Assembly: GCF_004524775.2 (NCBI RefSeq)
Contig: NZ_CP119081.1
Coordinates: 1,178,001 to 1,242,000 of the forward strand
Length of the DNA: 64,000 bases
Direction: 5' to 3'
DNA from: Helcococcus ovis
GTDB taxonomy: Bacteria; Bacillota; Clostridia; Tissierellales; Peptoniphilaceae
A model generated the notes under the pieces. The model worked only from the letters and a program-made list of their open reading frames with translations, was not told where the DNA came from and did not search any database. The first letter of the stretch is position 1, and every line of letters begins with the position of its first letter. Shown here piece by piece: positions 44,542 to 53,733 of this stretch. The position numbers and the translations under genes are program-made.

Positions 44542-45553
44542 TGTTCTCCTTTTCTAAACCTAAATTCGGAATTACATTAACTCTTAAATTATCAGCACCA
44601 TATTTTAGATAATTATAATATCCCGCAGATGCAATCATTGCCGCATTATCAGTACATAATTTTAATGATGGATAATATAATTTAACATTCATTTCAGATA
44701 GTTGTGATTTTAAATTTTCTCTTAAGTCTTTATTTGCCGCAACCCCACCTGATAACACAAATTTATCTCTTCGAGTTTCTCTTAAAAGTCTTAGCGATTT
44801 TTCAACTAAAACATCATTAACAGCTTTTTGAAAACTTGCTGCAACATCATAAGGATTTATATCATTTCCTGCCATTTTTTCTTGATTTAAATAATTTAAG
44901 ACAGAGGTTTTTAATCCACTAAAACTAAAATCGTAAGAATCTTTTTCTAACATTACTCTTGGAAAAAATATTGCATCCTTATTACCTTTATAGCTTGCAT
45001 TTTGTATAGCAGGTCCTCCGGGATATCCAAATCCCAAAGCTCTTGAAACCTTGTCAAAACTCTCTCCCGCTGCATCATCTCTAGTCTTTCCTATAACTTT
45101 ATAATCTGTATATGATAACACATCTACTAAATAAGTGTGCCCTCCTGAAACAACTAAAGAAATAAACGGCGGCTCTAAATCAGGAAATTCTAAATAATTG
45201 GCACAAATATGCCCTTGCATATGATTCACACCGATTAAAGGTTTATCGAGTGCTAAGGATAATCCTTTCGCATATGAAATACCTACCAATAATGCTCCTA
45301 CTAAACCGGGGCCTTTTGTAACCGCAATCAAATCAATATCTTCAAATCCTAATTTTGCTTCTTCCAAAGCTTGCTTTGCAACATAACTAATCGCTTTAAT
45401 ATGCTCTCTTGATGCAATTTCCGGTACAACTCCACCATATACCTTATGAGTATCTATTTGAGTAAAAATCACATTTGATAAAATTTTTCTTCCATCTTCA
45501 ATTATTGAAATACTTGTTTCATCGCATGATGACTCGATTCCCATAATTCTCAT
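44534..45553 (-). CDS. tsaD: tRNA N6-threonylcarbamoyladenosine transferase TsaD
   Basis: 339 residues. Kae1/TsaD motifs: GIESSCDET, VTKGPGLVGALLVG, HMQGHICAN (metal His pair), VSGGHTYLV, FSFSGLKT and SGGVAANKDL. It transfers threonylcarbamoyl to A37 of ANN-decoding tRNAs with TsaB and TsaE, both in this operon. Overlaps rimI by four bases. Confidence 0.97.
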   Translation of the reverse strand: MRIMGIESSCDETSISIIEDGRKILSNVIFTQIDTHKVYGGVVPEIASREHIKAISYVAKQALEEAKLGFEDIDLIAVTKGPGLVGALLVGISYAKGLSLALDKPLIGVNHMQGHICANYLEFPDLEPPFISLVVSGGHTYLVDVLSYTDYKVIGKTRDDAAGESFDKVSRALGFGYPGGPAIQNASYKGNKDAIFFPRVMLEKDSYDFSFSGLKTSVLNYLNQEKMAGNDINPYDVAASFQKAVNDVLVEKSLRLLRETRRDKFVLSGGVAANKDLRENLKSQLSEMNVKLYYPSLKLCTDNAAMIASAGYYNYLKYGADNLRVNVIPNLGLEKENND

Positions 45554-45993
45554 AATTCTTCCTTTCTATCTCTTTGCATAATATATGCATCTTGTCCATC
45601 AGTGTAATAATTTTTTCTGGTATTAATAATTTCTAATCCAAATTTTTTATATAGATTTATAGCAGCGATATTGTCAGTTCTTACTTCTAAATAAATTAAT
45701 TGTTTTTTATTTATTCTCTTTAACAACTCTTGCATTATTTCACTGGCATAGCCTTTTTTTCTATATTTTGTATCAATAACAAAATGATTTATATTTACTT
45801 CATCTAGATACTCACTATAAAACATATATCCAACTAAAATGCCGTCAATACACAGCCCGATTGATTTAGTAAATTCATTTTCCATTTCCAAGAAAAACCC
45901 TTCTAATGGCCAAGGATTTTGAAAATCTTTTTCCATTTCTACTAAAAAATCTATGTATTTTTCATCTATTTCTACAAATTCTCTATTACTCAA
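45550..45993 (-). CDS. rimI: GNAT acetyltransferase, RimI type
   Basis: 147 residues. GNAT fold with FVIDTKYRKKGYASEIM (acetyl-CoA loop, RKKGYA) and LEVRTDNIAAINLYKKFGLE. Ribosomal protein bS18 N-terminal acetyltransferase by family and by its standard position between tsaB and tsaD. Confidence 0.9.
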   Translation of the reverse strand: MSNREFVEIDEKYIDFLVEMEKDFQNPWPLEGFFLEMENEFTKSIGLCIDGILVGYMFYSEYLDEVNINHFVIDTKYRKKGYASEIMQELLKRINKKQLIYLEVRTDNIAAINLYKKFGLEIINTRKNYYTDGQDAYIMQRDRKEEL

Positions 45994-46002
45994 AACTTCC
46001 TC

Positions 46003-46683
46003 TTATTTATTAATCAAATTAACTTCTGCTTGAGATTTTCTCAAGTAATTTGGTGCAATATCAAAATAACTTTCAATTTCTCCAGATTTAAACCTTTGCT
46101 TTGCAATTACACATAAATTTCTCCCTATTGCATTATTTAAACTGGCAGGTGCTAAAACTACCTTTTCGCTATTTTTAAGTATATCCGGCAATTTTCCAAT
46201 AGCTTCACCAACAATGGTTATTTTTTCATTTTCTTCAACAATTTGCATTAACTTATTTTCTTGAATTATGTCTTCAAAATAACAAACTAATTTTCCATTA
46301 ACATATTGATAAAGTCCGGTAAAATATCTCTTTCCTCTAGCATCTATAATAGATAATATTTTATTATCATTTAATATTGAAAATGCCATAGCTTCTAATG
46401 TTGAAATTCCTATAATTGGCTTATCAAAAACTTGAGCCATTGCTTTTATTGAAGCAACCCCAATTCTCAATCCTGTAAATGAACCCGGTCCTTTAGCAAC
46501 AGCATAAACATCAATTTCGGATAAATTAATCTTCAAATCTTCAAGCATTCTTTTAACTAATGGTACAAGCATTTCTGAATGAGTTTCTTCTTGACTAATA
46601 CTAAAATCTCCAATTATTCTATTATCTTCCATGATAGTTATTGATGACATCATAGTTGATGTATCAATCGCCAAAATCTTCAT
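46003..46683 (-). CDS. tsaB: TsaB, partner of TsaD
   Basis: 226 residues. ASKHA fold like TsaD but without metal His: ILAIDTSTMMSSI at the N-terminus and VAKGPGSFTGLRIGVA. Dimerises with TsaD in t6A synthesis. Its start overlaps the tsaE stop by 20 bp. Confidence 0.94.
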   Translation of the reverse strand: MKILAIDTSTMMSSITIMEDNRIIGDFSISQEETHSEMLVPLVKRMLEDLKINLSEIDVYAVAKGPGSFTGLRIGVASIKAMAQVFDKPIIGISTLEAMAFSILNDNKILSIIDARGKRYFTGLYQYVNGKLVCYFEDIIQENKLMQIVEENEKITIVGEAIGKLPDILKNSEKVVLAPASLNNAIGRNLCVIAKQRFKSGEIESYFDIAPNYLRKSQAEVNLINK

Positions 46684-47125
46684 TTAATTTTTCTCCAATT
46701 TCTTTAGCTCTAATATTATTTTCTTCTATATAAATAATTCTCTTATTCAATCCTATTTCTATTGAAATTTCAATCATATCTTCAGGTAGATAATATTCCC
46801 CTTTTTCCGCCCATTCAATAAAAGTAATGCCCTCAGGATAGAAATAATTTTCAAAATCTATTTGTTCCAATTCTTCCGGATCTTCCAATCTATATAAATC
46901 CATATGATAAATTTTTTGTTGTCCCTCATATATATTTACGATAGAAAATGTTGGAGATGTAACATAATCCTCAACACCTAATTCCTTTGCAACAAATTGA
47001 ACCAGTGTAGTTTTACCTGCTCCCAAATCACCTTTTAAGGATATGACATCCCCAAATTTTAATTCTTTTGCTAATTTTTTTCCAAAATTTTCTAATTCTC
47101 TTAAATCTTTTATTTCTCTTTTCAT
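46664..47125 (-). CDS. tsaE: TsaE, ATPase of t6A synthesis
   Basis: 153 residues, P-loop GDLGAGKTTLVQ, TSPTFSIVNIYEG and HMDLYRLEDPEEL typical of TsaE/YjeE. Powers the TsaBD complex. Start overlaps the upstream membrane-protein gene by four bases. Confidence 0.95.
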   Translation of the reverse strand: MKREIKDLRELENFGKKLAKELKFGDVISLKGDLGAGKTTLVQFVAKELGVEDYVTSPTFSIVNIYEGQQKIYHMDLYRLEDPEELEQIDFENYFYPEGITFIEWAEKGEYYLPEDMIEISIEIGLNKRIIYIEENNIRAKEIGEKLNEDFGD

Positions 47126-48123
47126 AACTTCCTATTTTTAAAAATATATTTTTCTCTCAAAAATTCTATTAAGTCTTTCATTATAACATATAAAATTGCC
47201 CTATTTTCAAATTCATTTCTTGTTTTAGGCAAATCATTACTCTTAAATTCACTAATTAACAATTTAGCTTTAGTAATCAATCCAACAACAGTATTTTGCT
47301 CATCAAAATCATCAATAATTTCTAAAATAAACTCTGAAATTACATGTGTTTGTTCAAAATTTGAATCTAATCTTTTTGACTCAAAATATATTTTAGTCAA
47401 AATATTTATCTGTTTTTTTCTCATCTGTAAATATTCTATATCATAAACATCATTGTTAAATAGCGTATTTTCAAAATTTCTAATAGTTTTAATTTCTAAA
47501 TCGTTTATAAATTCATTTATAATTTTAATTTCTTTATCTATATACATTTGATATATTTCTCGATCAATAACTTTACTATTTATCATATATGACTGTTTTA
47601 ATAAATCAGATATATAAAGCAGTAACTTTTTGACATGATTATCTAATTTATTTCTATCAGTATTACTATCTTTTTTAGTTATTGGAATTATTAAGTTTAC
47701 AGCAATCGCCATTGTTAAACCAATTAAATAGATAGCTAATTCATTAATTATGAAATTAAATTCGGTACTCATCTTCACATAAAAATGGCCTGCCATAACA
47801 ACATTTGGTGCAAGTCCAACAGAGATATTAAAAAAAGAATTCAGTATCGCAAATACAAATACAAATAACCCAAATGAATACAAATTATACCCTATGAAAT
47901 TAAAAAATATTAATATCAAAGCCAACATCAAAAAAAATCCAAATACTCTTTTTATAGCAATAACTATTGTTTGTTTTTTTGTTATTTGAATTGAAAGTAA
48001 AGTTATCACTCCTGCTGTAATTGAATTTTCCAGATTAAAAAATTGAGAAAATATTATAGATAAACTGAAGGCGATTGCTATTTGTACATTTAATATTAAA
48101 TCAAACTTCTTAAATCTTTCCAT
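47122..48123 (-). CDS. Aromatic acid exporter (ArAE/DUF939-like) family membrane protein
   Basis: 333 residues. The N-terminal half has four to six membrane helices (IAFSLSIIFSQFF.., AGVITLLSIQ), the C-terminal half is soluble and helical (KKLLLYISDLLKQ..). The layout and ITKKQTIVIAIKRVFGF match the FUSC/ArAE group of small-molecule exporters. Substrate unknown. Co-transcribed with the tsa genes. Confidence 0.72.
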   Translation of the reverse strand: MERFKKFDLILNVQIAIAFSLSIIFSQFFNLENSITAGVITLLSIQITKKQTIVIAIKRVFGFFLMLALILIFFNFIGYNLYSFGLFVFVFAILNSFFNISVGLAPNVVMAGHFYVKMSTEFNFIINELAIYLIGLTMAIAVNLIIPITKKDSNTDRNKLDNHVKKLLLYISDLLKQSYMINSKVIDREIYQMYIDKEIKIINEFINDLEIKTIRNFENTLFNNDVYDIEYLQMRKKQINILTKIYFESKRLDSNFEQTHVISEFILEIIDDFDEQNTVVGLITKAKLLISEFKSNDLPKTRNEFENRAILYVIMKDLIEFLREKYIFKNRKL

Positions 48124-48134
48124 ATTTCCTCAAT

Positions 48135-48812
48135 CTAAATTGTTTTTTCTTCCAATTCATCTAACATATCTTTTTTATTTTCAGGTAATAAGCCCCATTT
48201 TTTGAAATAGGGATATTGAAACTTCATAGAAACTCCCAATATTGGAGAAAAAATCACCAACGCAATAATGGTTCCTTCCCTTATTATATATTGAGAATTA
48301 AATATAAATGACAACAGCAAGCACATCACAACCGCAAAAACGTCAAATGCCCATCTATACTTGAGAAAATCTCCATGGGTTCTTAATGCTAAAGCATCTA
48401 AAAATCCTTCAAGAGCTGTATAAACTACATTTATGTTCATAATAGCTCCTACCGCAAATCCGCATATAGCCGTAGCTAAAACAAATAATAATACTCTATT
48501 AAAATATGATGTTACTTCAAAAGTAAATACATTATAATAAAAAATATTAATTACATATCCCAATACAAATATTACAACTAATTGTAAATACTGTAATTTA
48601 TTAAACTTTTTCCCTAAAAGCAATATCTGTAATAAAATACACATGCCGTTTATAATAATAGTTATAGTGCCGACTTTTATGAGTGAAATATTAGATAATG
48701 TCGTAGACAATGCATCATACGGTCCTAATCCTATTCCTGCTTTTATCGACAATGCAATTGCCATCCCTATAACACAAATACAAACTAACATAGCTAAAAA
48801 TCTTTTAAACAT
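48135..48812 (-). CDS. YczE/YitT-like membrane protein
   Basis: 225 residues, five membrane helices. AGIGLGPYDALSTTLS near residue 30 is the hallmark of the YczE/YyaS group. GAIMNINVVYTALEGF and ILGVSMKF agree. Function unknown. First of the run leading into the tsa operon, 11 bp from the next gene. Confidence 0.78.
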   Translation of the reverse strand: MFKRFLAMLVCICVIGMAIALSIKAGIGLGPYDALSTTLSNISLIKVGTITIIINGMCILLQILLLGKKFNKLQYLQLVVIFVLGYVINIFYYNVFTFEVTSYFNRVLLFVLATAICGFAVGAIMNINVVYTALEGFLDALALRTHGDFLKYRWAFDVFAVVMCLLLSFIFNSQYIIREGTIIALVIFSPILGVSMKFQYPYFKKWGLLPENKKDMLDELEEKTI

Positions 48813-48877
48813 CTATCTCTCCTATCTATTAAATTATATCAAAAAAGAAATTGTAATACCACTTTAACGCTGTAATC

Positions 48878-50077
48878 TTAATCATTTCTAAGCAACTTTC
48901 GATAGGTAGTTTCTATCCCAATAGCTCCAACGGGTGCCGTAATTAAAATCCCCAATACTGCAATAGATAAAATTAATGTGCCATTAGGTAGCCCCAGTGA
49001 TAGCGGTATTGCCCCAATAGCGGCTTGTACCGTTGCTTTTGGCAAATACGAAATCATACAAAACATTCTTTCTTTAAGGTTTAGATTTGTACCAATCAAA
49101 CAAATATTTACTGCCAAGGTTCTAAACACAAGCGTAGCAAAAATTAATAATAATCCTAACGCACCCGCTCCAAGAGTATATCTTATATCAACCTGTGCTC
49201 CGATCAATACAAATAATAACACCTCGAATCCACTCCATATTCCACTAAATCCATTTTTAAGAGAATAGATAACATCATTTTCAGATTTTAGTGAATATAC
49301 AAGTGCAAGAGTCATAACGCTCAACATTTCTGAAAAAGCAAATAACTTCCCTATTTCATTTTTAAGTCCAACGAGTAATATAGATGTGGAAAAAATAAAT
49401 AAAACTTTAATATTATTAGTTAATTCTATCTTTGATAAAACGATACTTAATACATATCCTATAATAGCACCTATAAAAATTCCGCTAACTATAGAAATGG
49501 GAATATCCAATAATTTATATACCGAAAAATTCCCTCCCGTACTAAAACCAATCAAACTTGAAAAAATAGCCAATACAAATACATCATCCAATGAGGCACC
49601 GGCTAAAACTAATTGACCTATTCCTTTTTTGTTTCCATAACCTTTTTCTATAACATTTATCATTCCCGGGACTACAACCGCAGGCGAAACAGCTGATAAA
49701 ATCGCTCCCATAATAGCAGCACTTAACACATCAATTCCAAATATAAATTTTGCTAAAAATGTATATGCCAAAATTTCAAATGTTGCCGGTAAAAACGACA
49801 TAAGTAACGCAGGGCGTCCCACCTCTACCACTTTCTTAAAATCTAAAGTCAATCCCGCTCTTATCAAAATTACAACTAAAGCAATTTTTCTAAGATCTGA
49901 TGAAATCCTTAAAACACTTAAGTCAATTAAATTAAAAACAAAAGGCCCAATCAAAATCCCAGCTATAAGCATACCTAGCAATCTAGGTAACTTAAATATT
50001 TCTGAAATCTTAGCAAAAATTAGACCACATAAAAAAATAATTGCTAATGATATAATCATAATATCCTCCATAAGCAT
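48878..50077 (-). CDS. Cation:proton antiporter (CPA family)
   Basis: 399 residues, about twelve membrane helices. Conserved stretches: LPRLLGMLIAGILIGP, AILSAVSPAVVVPGM (half-helix around TM4), and LAGASLDDVFVLAIFSS with the Asp pair in the ion site. No C-terminal TrkA domain. Exchanges Na+ or K+ for H+, a natural partner for Na+-pumping NQR elsewhere in the window. Ribosome site GGAGGAT overlaps its start region. Confidence 0.87.
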   Translation of the reverse strand: MLMEDIMIISLAIIFLCGLIFAKISEIFKLPRLLGMLIAGILIGPFVFNLIDLSVLRISSDLRKIALVVILIRAGLTLDFKKVVEVGRPALLMSFLPATFEILAYTFLAKFIFGIDVLSAAIMGAILSAVSPAVVVPGMINVIEKGYGNKKGIGQLVLAGASLDDVFVLAIFSSLIGFSTGGNFSVYKLLDIPISIVSGIFIGAIIGYVLSIVLSKIELTNNIKVLFIFSTSILLVGLKNEIGKLFAFSEMLSVMTLALVYSLKSENDVIYSLKNGFSGIWSGFEVLLFVLIGAQVDIRYTLGAGALGLLLIFATLVFRTLAVNICLIGTNLNLKERMFCMISYLPKATVQAAIGAIPLSLGLPNGTLILSIAVLGILITAPVGAIGIETTYRKLLRND

Positions 50078-50096
50078 TATTATACTATATATTATC

Positions 50097-50166
50097 TTAA
50101 AAAATGTACAAAAATGACAACATAAAAATGTACAAATTTGATTATATAAGAATGTACACTATTCCT
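50097..50166. mobile_element. Remnant of an IS21-family right end
   Basis: CAACATAAAAATGTACAAA then TTGATTATATAAGAATGTAC and CTCC match 17691-17742, the sequence next to the istB stop of the IS21 remnant at 17.7 kb. No IS genes remain here. Confidence 0.7.
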
Positions 50167-50258
50167 CCATCATATATTATTTCTCTTCTGTATTTTGGTG
50201 AAAATACTATATGGTACTTACAATTCTAACTTGTATGTGATAAACTGTTATTATTCAT
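50167..50258 (-). pseudogene. IS200/IS605-type tnpA, 5' fragment
   Basis: Starts MNNNSLSHTS, then an in-frame TAG, then NCKYHIVFSPKYRREIIYD, the N-terminus of Y1 transposase TnpA (TAG in place of the usual Trp codon). Truncated by the IS21 end. Not functional. Confidence 0.8.
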
Positions 50259-50420
50259 ATGATAACTCCTTTTGTGTTATTGTGCAGTTTGGTAGACTAC
50301 ATATTATAACATTAGGAGTTTTTTACTTGGAGATTAGACTAATAATTTTCCCGATATCCGGCAGTTTTATTGTGGTCAACCCACAACTAAACAAATTTTG
50401 TTTTCGCAGGTTTTAATAAA
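50259..50420 (-). mobile_element. Left end of the IS200/IS605 remnant
   Basis: Noncoding DNA upstream of the tnpA fragment with dyads such as GCCGGATATCGGG and GTGGGTTGACCACA, as expected for hairpin ends of IS200 elements. Outer boundary not determined. Confidence 0.5.
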
Positions 50421-50533
50421 ATCACAATAATTTTCATTTATATTTTAAAAAAATTAAATTGTATTTCAAAATTTTAATTATTTTTTAATCTCTTATATGA
50501 TAAAATTATTGTAAATAAATTTTCGGAGGATAT

Positions 50534-50977
50534 ATGAAATTATACGTTGCAGGCTCACTTTTTAATGAAGCCGAAGTTGCTCAAAGAAAACTAGAAGGAA
50601 AATTGTTAAGGGAAAATTTTCCACAATTAGACATTTTTAACCCAATCGATCAACCATTTAATGAAAATAAGCAAAGCTTGCCAACCCCAATATCAATATT
50701 CGAAGGTGATACCAAAGCCGTAGAAGAAGCCGATATATTTATCGCTGATCTTACAAATGAAGATCCAGGGGTGATGGTGGAACTTGGAATTGCAATATAT
50801 ACTAACACAAAACTAATCATCGGAATTAATTCCGATATTAGACTTAGCTCTTCAAATAAATATGACATTCCCACATATGGTATGAACCACTATGTACTTG
50901 GAGCTATTTTAAAGCACGGACATTTTGTGAAAAATTTTGATGAGGCAATCGAGATTATAAAAAACTTTATAAATTAA
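50534..50977 (+). CDS. Nucleoside 2-deoxyribosyltransferase family protein
   Basis: 147 residues. KLYVAGSLFNEAE at the N-terminus, ADIFIADLTNEDPGVM VELGIA in the middle with the nucleophile Glu in VELG, and YGMNHYVLGAI near the C-terminus. This is the nucleoside deoxyribosyltransferase fold used in purine/pyrimidine salvage. Ribosome site CGGAGGA. Own short transcription unit on the plus strand. Confidence 0.88.
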   Translation: MKLYVAGSLFNEAEVAQRKLEGKLLRENFPQLDIFNPIDQPFNENKQSLPTPISIFEGDTKAVEEADIFIADLTNEDPGVMVELGIAIYTNTKLIIGINSDIRLSSSNKYDIPTYGMNHYVLGAILKHGHFVKNFDEAIEIIKNFIN

Positions 50978-51056
50978 TACAATTATTTTTTATATTTGAT
51001 AATTAAAAATTTTAGGTGTATTATTATATATTGTTAACAAAAGAAAGAGGAATGAA

Positions 51057-52397
51057 ATGAAAGATAAATTGTACTACAAGAGAGCATTACAAATGGCATG
51101 GCCTTCTGTTTTAGAAAGTTTTTTCCTAGCAATGGCAGCTCTAATAGATACCATGATGGTTGCAACTCTTGGAAGTTATGCGATTGCTTCAGTAGGCTTA
51201 ACAAATCAACCCAAATTTATAGCATATGCTATATTTTTCGCGATAAATACAGCAGTATCTGCTTTAATAGCCAGAAGAAAAGGTCAAAATGATAGAAAAG
51301 GTGCAAATAGAGTTTTCATAACAGCAATCTCTATAAGCATTATCTTGTGTATACTTATAACAATTGTTACGATTTATTTTTCAAATGATTTAATGATTTT
51401 CGCAGGAAGCAATTCCGACACACATATCCCGGCTAAAACTTATTTTGACATAATAATTGCCGGCATGTTTTTTAACATTATCGCAATGTGTATAAATGCA
51501 GCCCAAAGAGGTACAGGAAATACAAAAATAGCATTTTCAACAAATCTTACATCATCAATAATTAATGTGATTTTTAATTTTCTATTGATAAATGGTAATT
51601 TTGGATTTCCAAAATTAGGCATAAAAGGTGCAGCTTATGCAACAGTATTAGGCTCATTAGTCGCATGCTTCATGAGTATTTCCTCTATTTTTAAAATTAT
51701 AAGTTTTGTAAATGTTAAATATATTATAAAGCATAAAATTAAACCAAAAATTGACGCTGCTAAATCAATTTTTAATTTAAGTATAAGTTTATTTATTGAA
51801 AACATATTTATGAGAATAGGTTTCTTAGCTACAGCAATCACAGCTGCCAAATTAGGTACTGCACCATTTGCAGCACACAACGCAGCTATGGGCTTATTAT
51901 CAGTAAGCTTCTCATTTGGTGACGGAATGCAAGTTGCAGCAGTTGCACTATCAGGCAACGCATTAGGAAAAGAAGATAAAAATCTGGCATTCAAATTCGG
52001 CCATATATGTCAAAGAATCGGTTTTGCAATATCCATTATTTTATCAATAATACTATTTATTTTTTCACGAGAAATAATGATGAACTTTTTTAAAGAAGAA
52101 AATATAATTCAAATGGGCATAATGACCATCAGATTTATCATGATCATTCTTATTTTACAAATTTCTCAAATAATTTATGGCGGATGCCTAAGAGCAGGCG
52201 GAGATGTAAAATATACACTTATAACATCAATAATATCTGTTACTATAATTAGAACAGGTGCAACAATACTATTTACTTCTGTATTAGGCCTTGGCTTAAT
52301 GGGAATTTGGATAGGTATAACATTCGACCAACTTTCAAGATACATCCTTTTAAGACACAGATTTAAGCAAGGTAAATGGGTAGATATTAAAATCTAG
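51057..52397 (+). CDS. MATE-family multidrug/cation efflux transporter
   Basis: 446 residues, twelve membrane helices in two MatE halves. ALQMAWPSVLESFFLAMAAL and DTMMVATLGSYAIASVGL at the N-terminus, and the second half GNALGKEDKNLAFKFG, are typical. It exports cationic compounds using Na+ or H+. Ribosome site AGAGGAA. Separate from the gene before it by about 80 bp. Confidence 0.93.
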   Translation: MKDKLYYKRALQMAWPSVLESFFLAMAALIDTMMVATLGSYAIASVGLTNQPKFIAYAIFFAINTAVSALIARRKGQNDRKGANRVFITAISISIILCILITIVTIYFSNDLMIFAGSNSDTHIPAKTYFDIIIAGMFFNIIAMCINAAQRGTGNTKIAFSTNLTSSIINVIFNFLLINGNFGFPKLGIKGAAYATVLGSLVACFMSISSIFKIISFVNVKYIIKHKIKPKIDAAKSIFNLSISLFIENIFMRIGFLATAITAAKLGTAPFAAHNAAMGLLSVSFSFGDGMQVAAVALSGNALGKEDKNLAFKFGHICQRIGFAISIILSIILFIFSREIMMNFFKEENIIQMGIMTIRFIMIILILQISQIIYGGCLRAGGDVKYTLITSIISVTIIRTGATILFTSVLGLGLMGIWIGITFDQLSRYILLRHRFKQGKWVDIKI

Positions 52398-52418
52398 GCC
52401 ATTAAGAGTAATTTAAAA

Positions 52419-52555
52419 ATGAGCAAATACACTGATTTTCTATAAATGCGTAGATGTTAATGGTTAGGCTGTTAAAATGTGACTTTAAAATGGGCAGATA
52501 CACTGATTTTCTATAAATGCTTAGATGTTAATGGTTAGACTGTTAAATGCTCAAA
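52419..52555. repeat. Two direct copies of a ~71-bp sequence after the MATE gene
   Basis: GAGCAAATACACTGATTTTC at 52421 and GGGCAGATACACTGATTTTC at 52492 each begin a 71-bp unit including TAGATGTTAATGGTTAG. The first copy begins just past the MATE stop. Confidence 0.8.
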
Positions 52556-52644
52556 GGAAAAATTTTAAGGAATCATCTCTTAAAATATATAGCCAAAATA
52601 TCATTTTATCTGTCTTGCTTAAAGATTGTGGTTTAGTAGTAATT

Positions 52645-52687
52645 TTAAGTAGTGGTTTTAGTAGTGGTTTTAGTAGTGGTTTTAGTC
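52645..52687. repeat. 12-bp tandem repeat AGTAGTGGTTTT
   Basis: Three exact copies of AGTAGTGGTTTT and a partial fourth. Immediately precedes the large TTACCTGTA array. Confidence 0.85.
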
Positions 52688-52693
52688 GTTTAA

Positions 52694-53445
52694 GAGCTCA
52701 CATTACCTGTAAATCAAAGAAATATTCATTATACATGAACAAGGCGACTCACATTACCTGTAAATTGTAAAAATATTTGATATACATGAATTTGTGGAGC
52801 AGCCATTACCTGTAAATGAAAGAGATATTTCTAATACATGAATTGTCGAAGGCTGCCGAGCTCACATTACCTGTAAATTGTACAAATATTTGAGATACAT
52901 GAATTTGCGGGGCAGCCATTACCTGTAAATTGTAAAAATATTTGAGATACATGAATTTGTGAGGCAGCCATTACCTGTAATATTAAAAAATAATCGCAGT
53001 ACATGAATTGTAGAGCACTGCCGAGCTCGCATTACCTGTAAATTGTACAAATATTTGATATACATGAATTTGCGGGGCAGCCATTACCTGTAAATGAAAG
53101 AGAAATTTGCAGTACATGAATTGCCGAAGGCTGCCGAGCAGCCATTACCTGTAAATTGTACAAATATTTGATATACATGAATTTGCGGGGCAGCCATTAC
53201 CTGTAAATGAAAGAGAAATTTGCAGTACATGAATTGCCGAAGGCTGCCGAGCTCACATTACCTGTAAATTGTAAAAATATTTGAGATACATGAATTTGTG
53301 AGGCAGCCATTACCTGTAAATCAAAGAAATATTCATTATACATGAACAAGGTGACTCGCATTACCTGTAAATTGTAAAAATATTTGAAATACATGAGCAC
53401 CGTCCTCACATTACCTGTAAATCAAAAAAACATAAAAATTACATA
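52694..53445. repeat. Array of about 14 TTACCTGTA...TACATGA units
   Basis: CATTACCTGTAA recurs about every 52 or 61 bp (starting near 52698, 52752, 52805, 52866, 52918, 52970, 53031, 53083, 53144, 53197, 53258, 53309, 53361, 53411). Each unit has TACATGA about 20 nt later. Short units continue with AATTTGCGGGGCAGC, long ones with AATTGCCGAAGGCTGCCGAG, which forms a GC-rich hairpin. Related units lie in the inverted arms at 17.6 and 21.95 kb. Noncoding; ORFs crossing it only reflect the repeats. Confidence 0.93.
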
Positions 53446-53579
53446 ATTTATTATTTTCGATTTCAAAATTAATATAGAATTTAATATAACATTGTTATTT
53501 TATCATTAACACCATAGTTAAATATTGCAATCATAATTACCGCTTATTTTGTGGTTATTATTATGGTAGATGGACAATA

Positions 53580-53641
53580 AAAGGTTCTACAACAAATAGT
53601 GCAAGAAAATTTTATACTCAACACTATTTGACAAAGAACCC
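53580..53641. mobile_element. ISL3-type inverted-end mini-element
   Basis: GGTTCTACAACAAATAGTG and, 20 bp on, the complement of GGTTCTTTGTCAAATAGTG form terminal inverted repeats that look like ISL3 ends, without a transposase between. 62 bp in all. Confidence 0.6.
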
Positions 53642-53644
53642 AAT

Positions 53645-53712
53645 AAAAACCAAAGACAGAGTTAAGGGTTATTTTCGGAGAACCGAATCCTTATCTCTGT
53701 CTTTGGTTTTTT
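53645..53712. terminator. Bidirectional terminator after the Tad-linked operon
   Basis: AAAACCAAAGACAGAG pairs with CTCTGTCTTTGGTTTT, with TAAGG/CCTTA and TTCGG/CCGAA inner stems; T-runs on both strands. Lies just past the minus-strand stop at 53734. Confidence 0.82.
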
Positions 53713-53733
53713 CTTAAAATTTTGTATAAATGA

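Larger units (their letters stand above)
50078..50533. other. Intergenic region with nested IS remnants
   Basis: Holds an IS21 end (50097-50166), an IS200/IS605 tnpA start fragment (50167-50258) and its noncoding left end (50259-50420). 50421-50533 contains the promoter region of the next gene. Confidence 0.65.

Noticed and set aside
50195-50416. Plus-strand ORF of 73 residues
   Set aside because: Antisense to the IS200 tnpA fragment and its left end.
52525-52770. 81-residue ORF on the plus strand
   Set aside because: Made of the AGTAGTGGTTTT tandem repeat and the first array units; low complexity (SSGFSSGFS).
53197-53409. 70-residue ORF on the minus strand across the repeats
   Set aside because: It only translates the repeat units (LQVM...MYNEYFF recurring) and has no ribosome site or conserved feature.
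52694-53445. CRISPR array
   Set aside because: Only 11-13 bases are constant between units, the intervening parts repeat as two types and are not unique spacers, and no cas genes are near.
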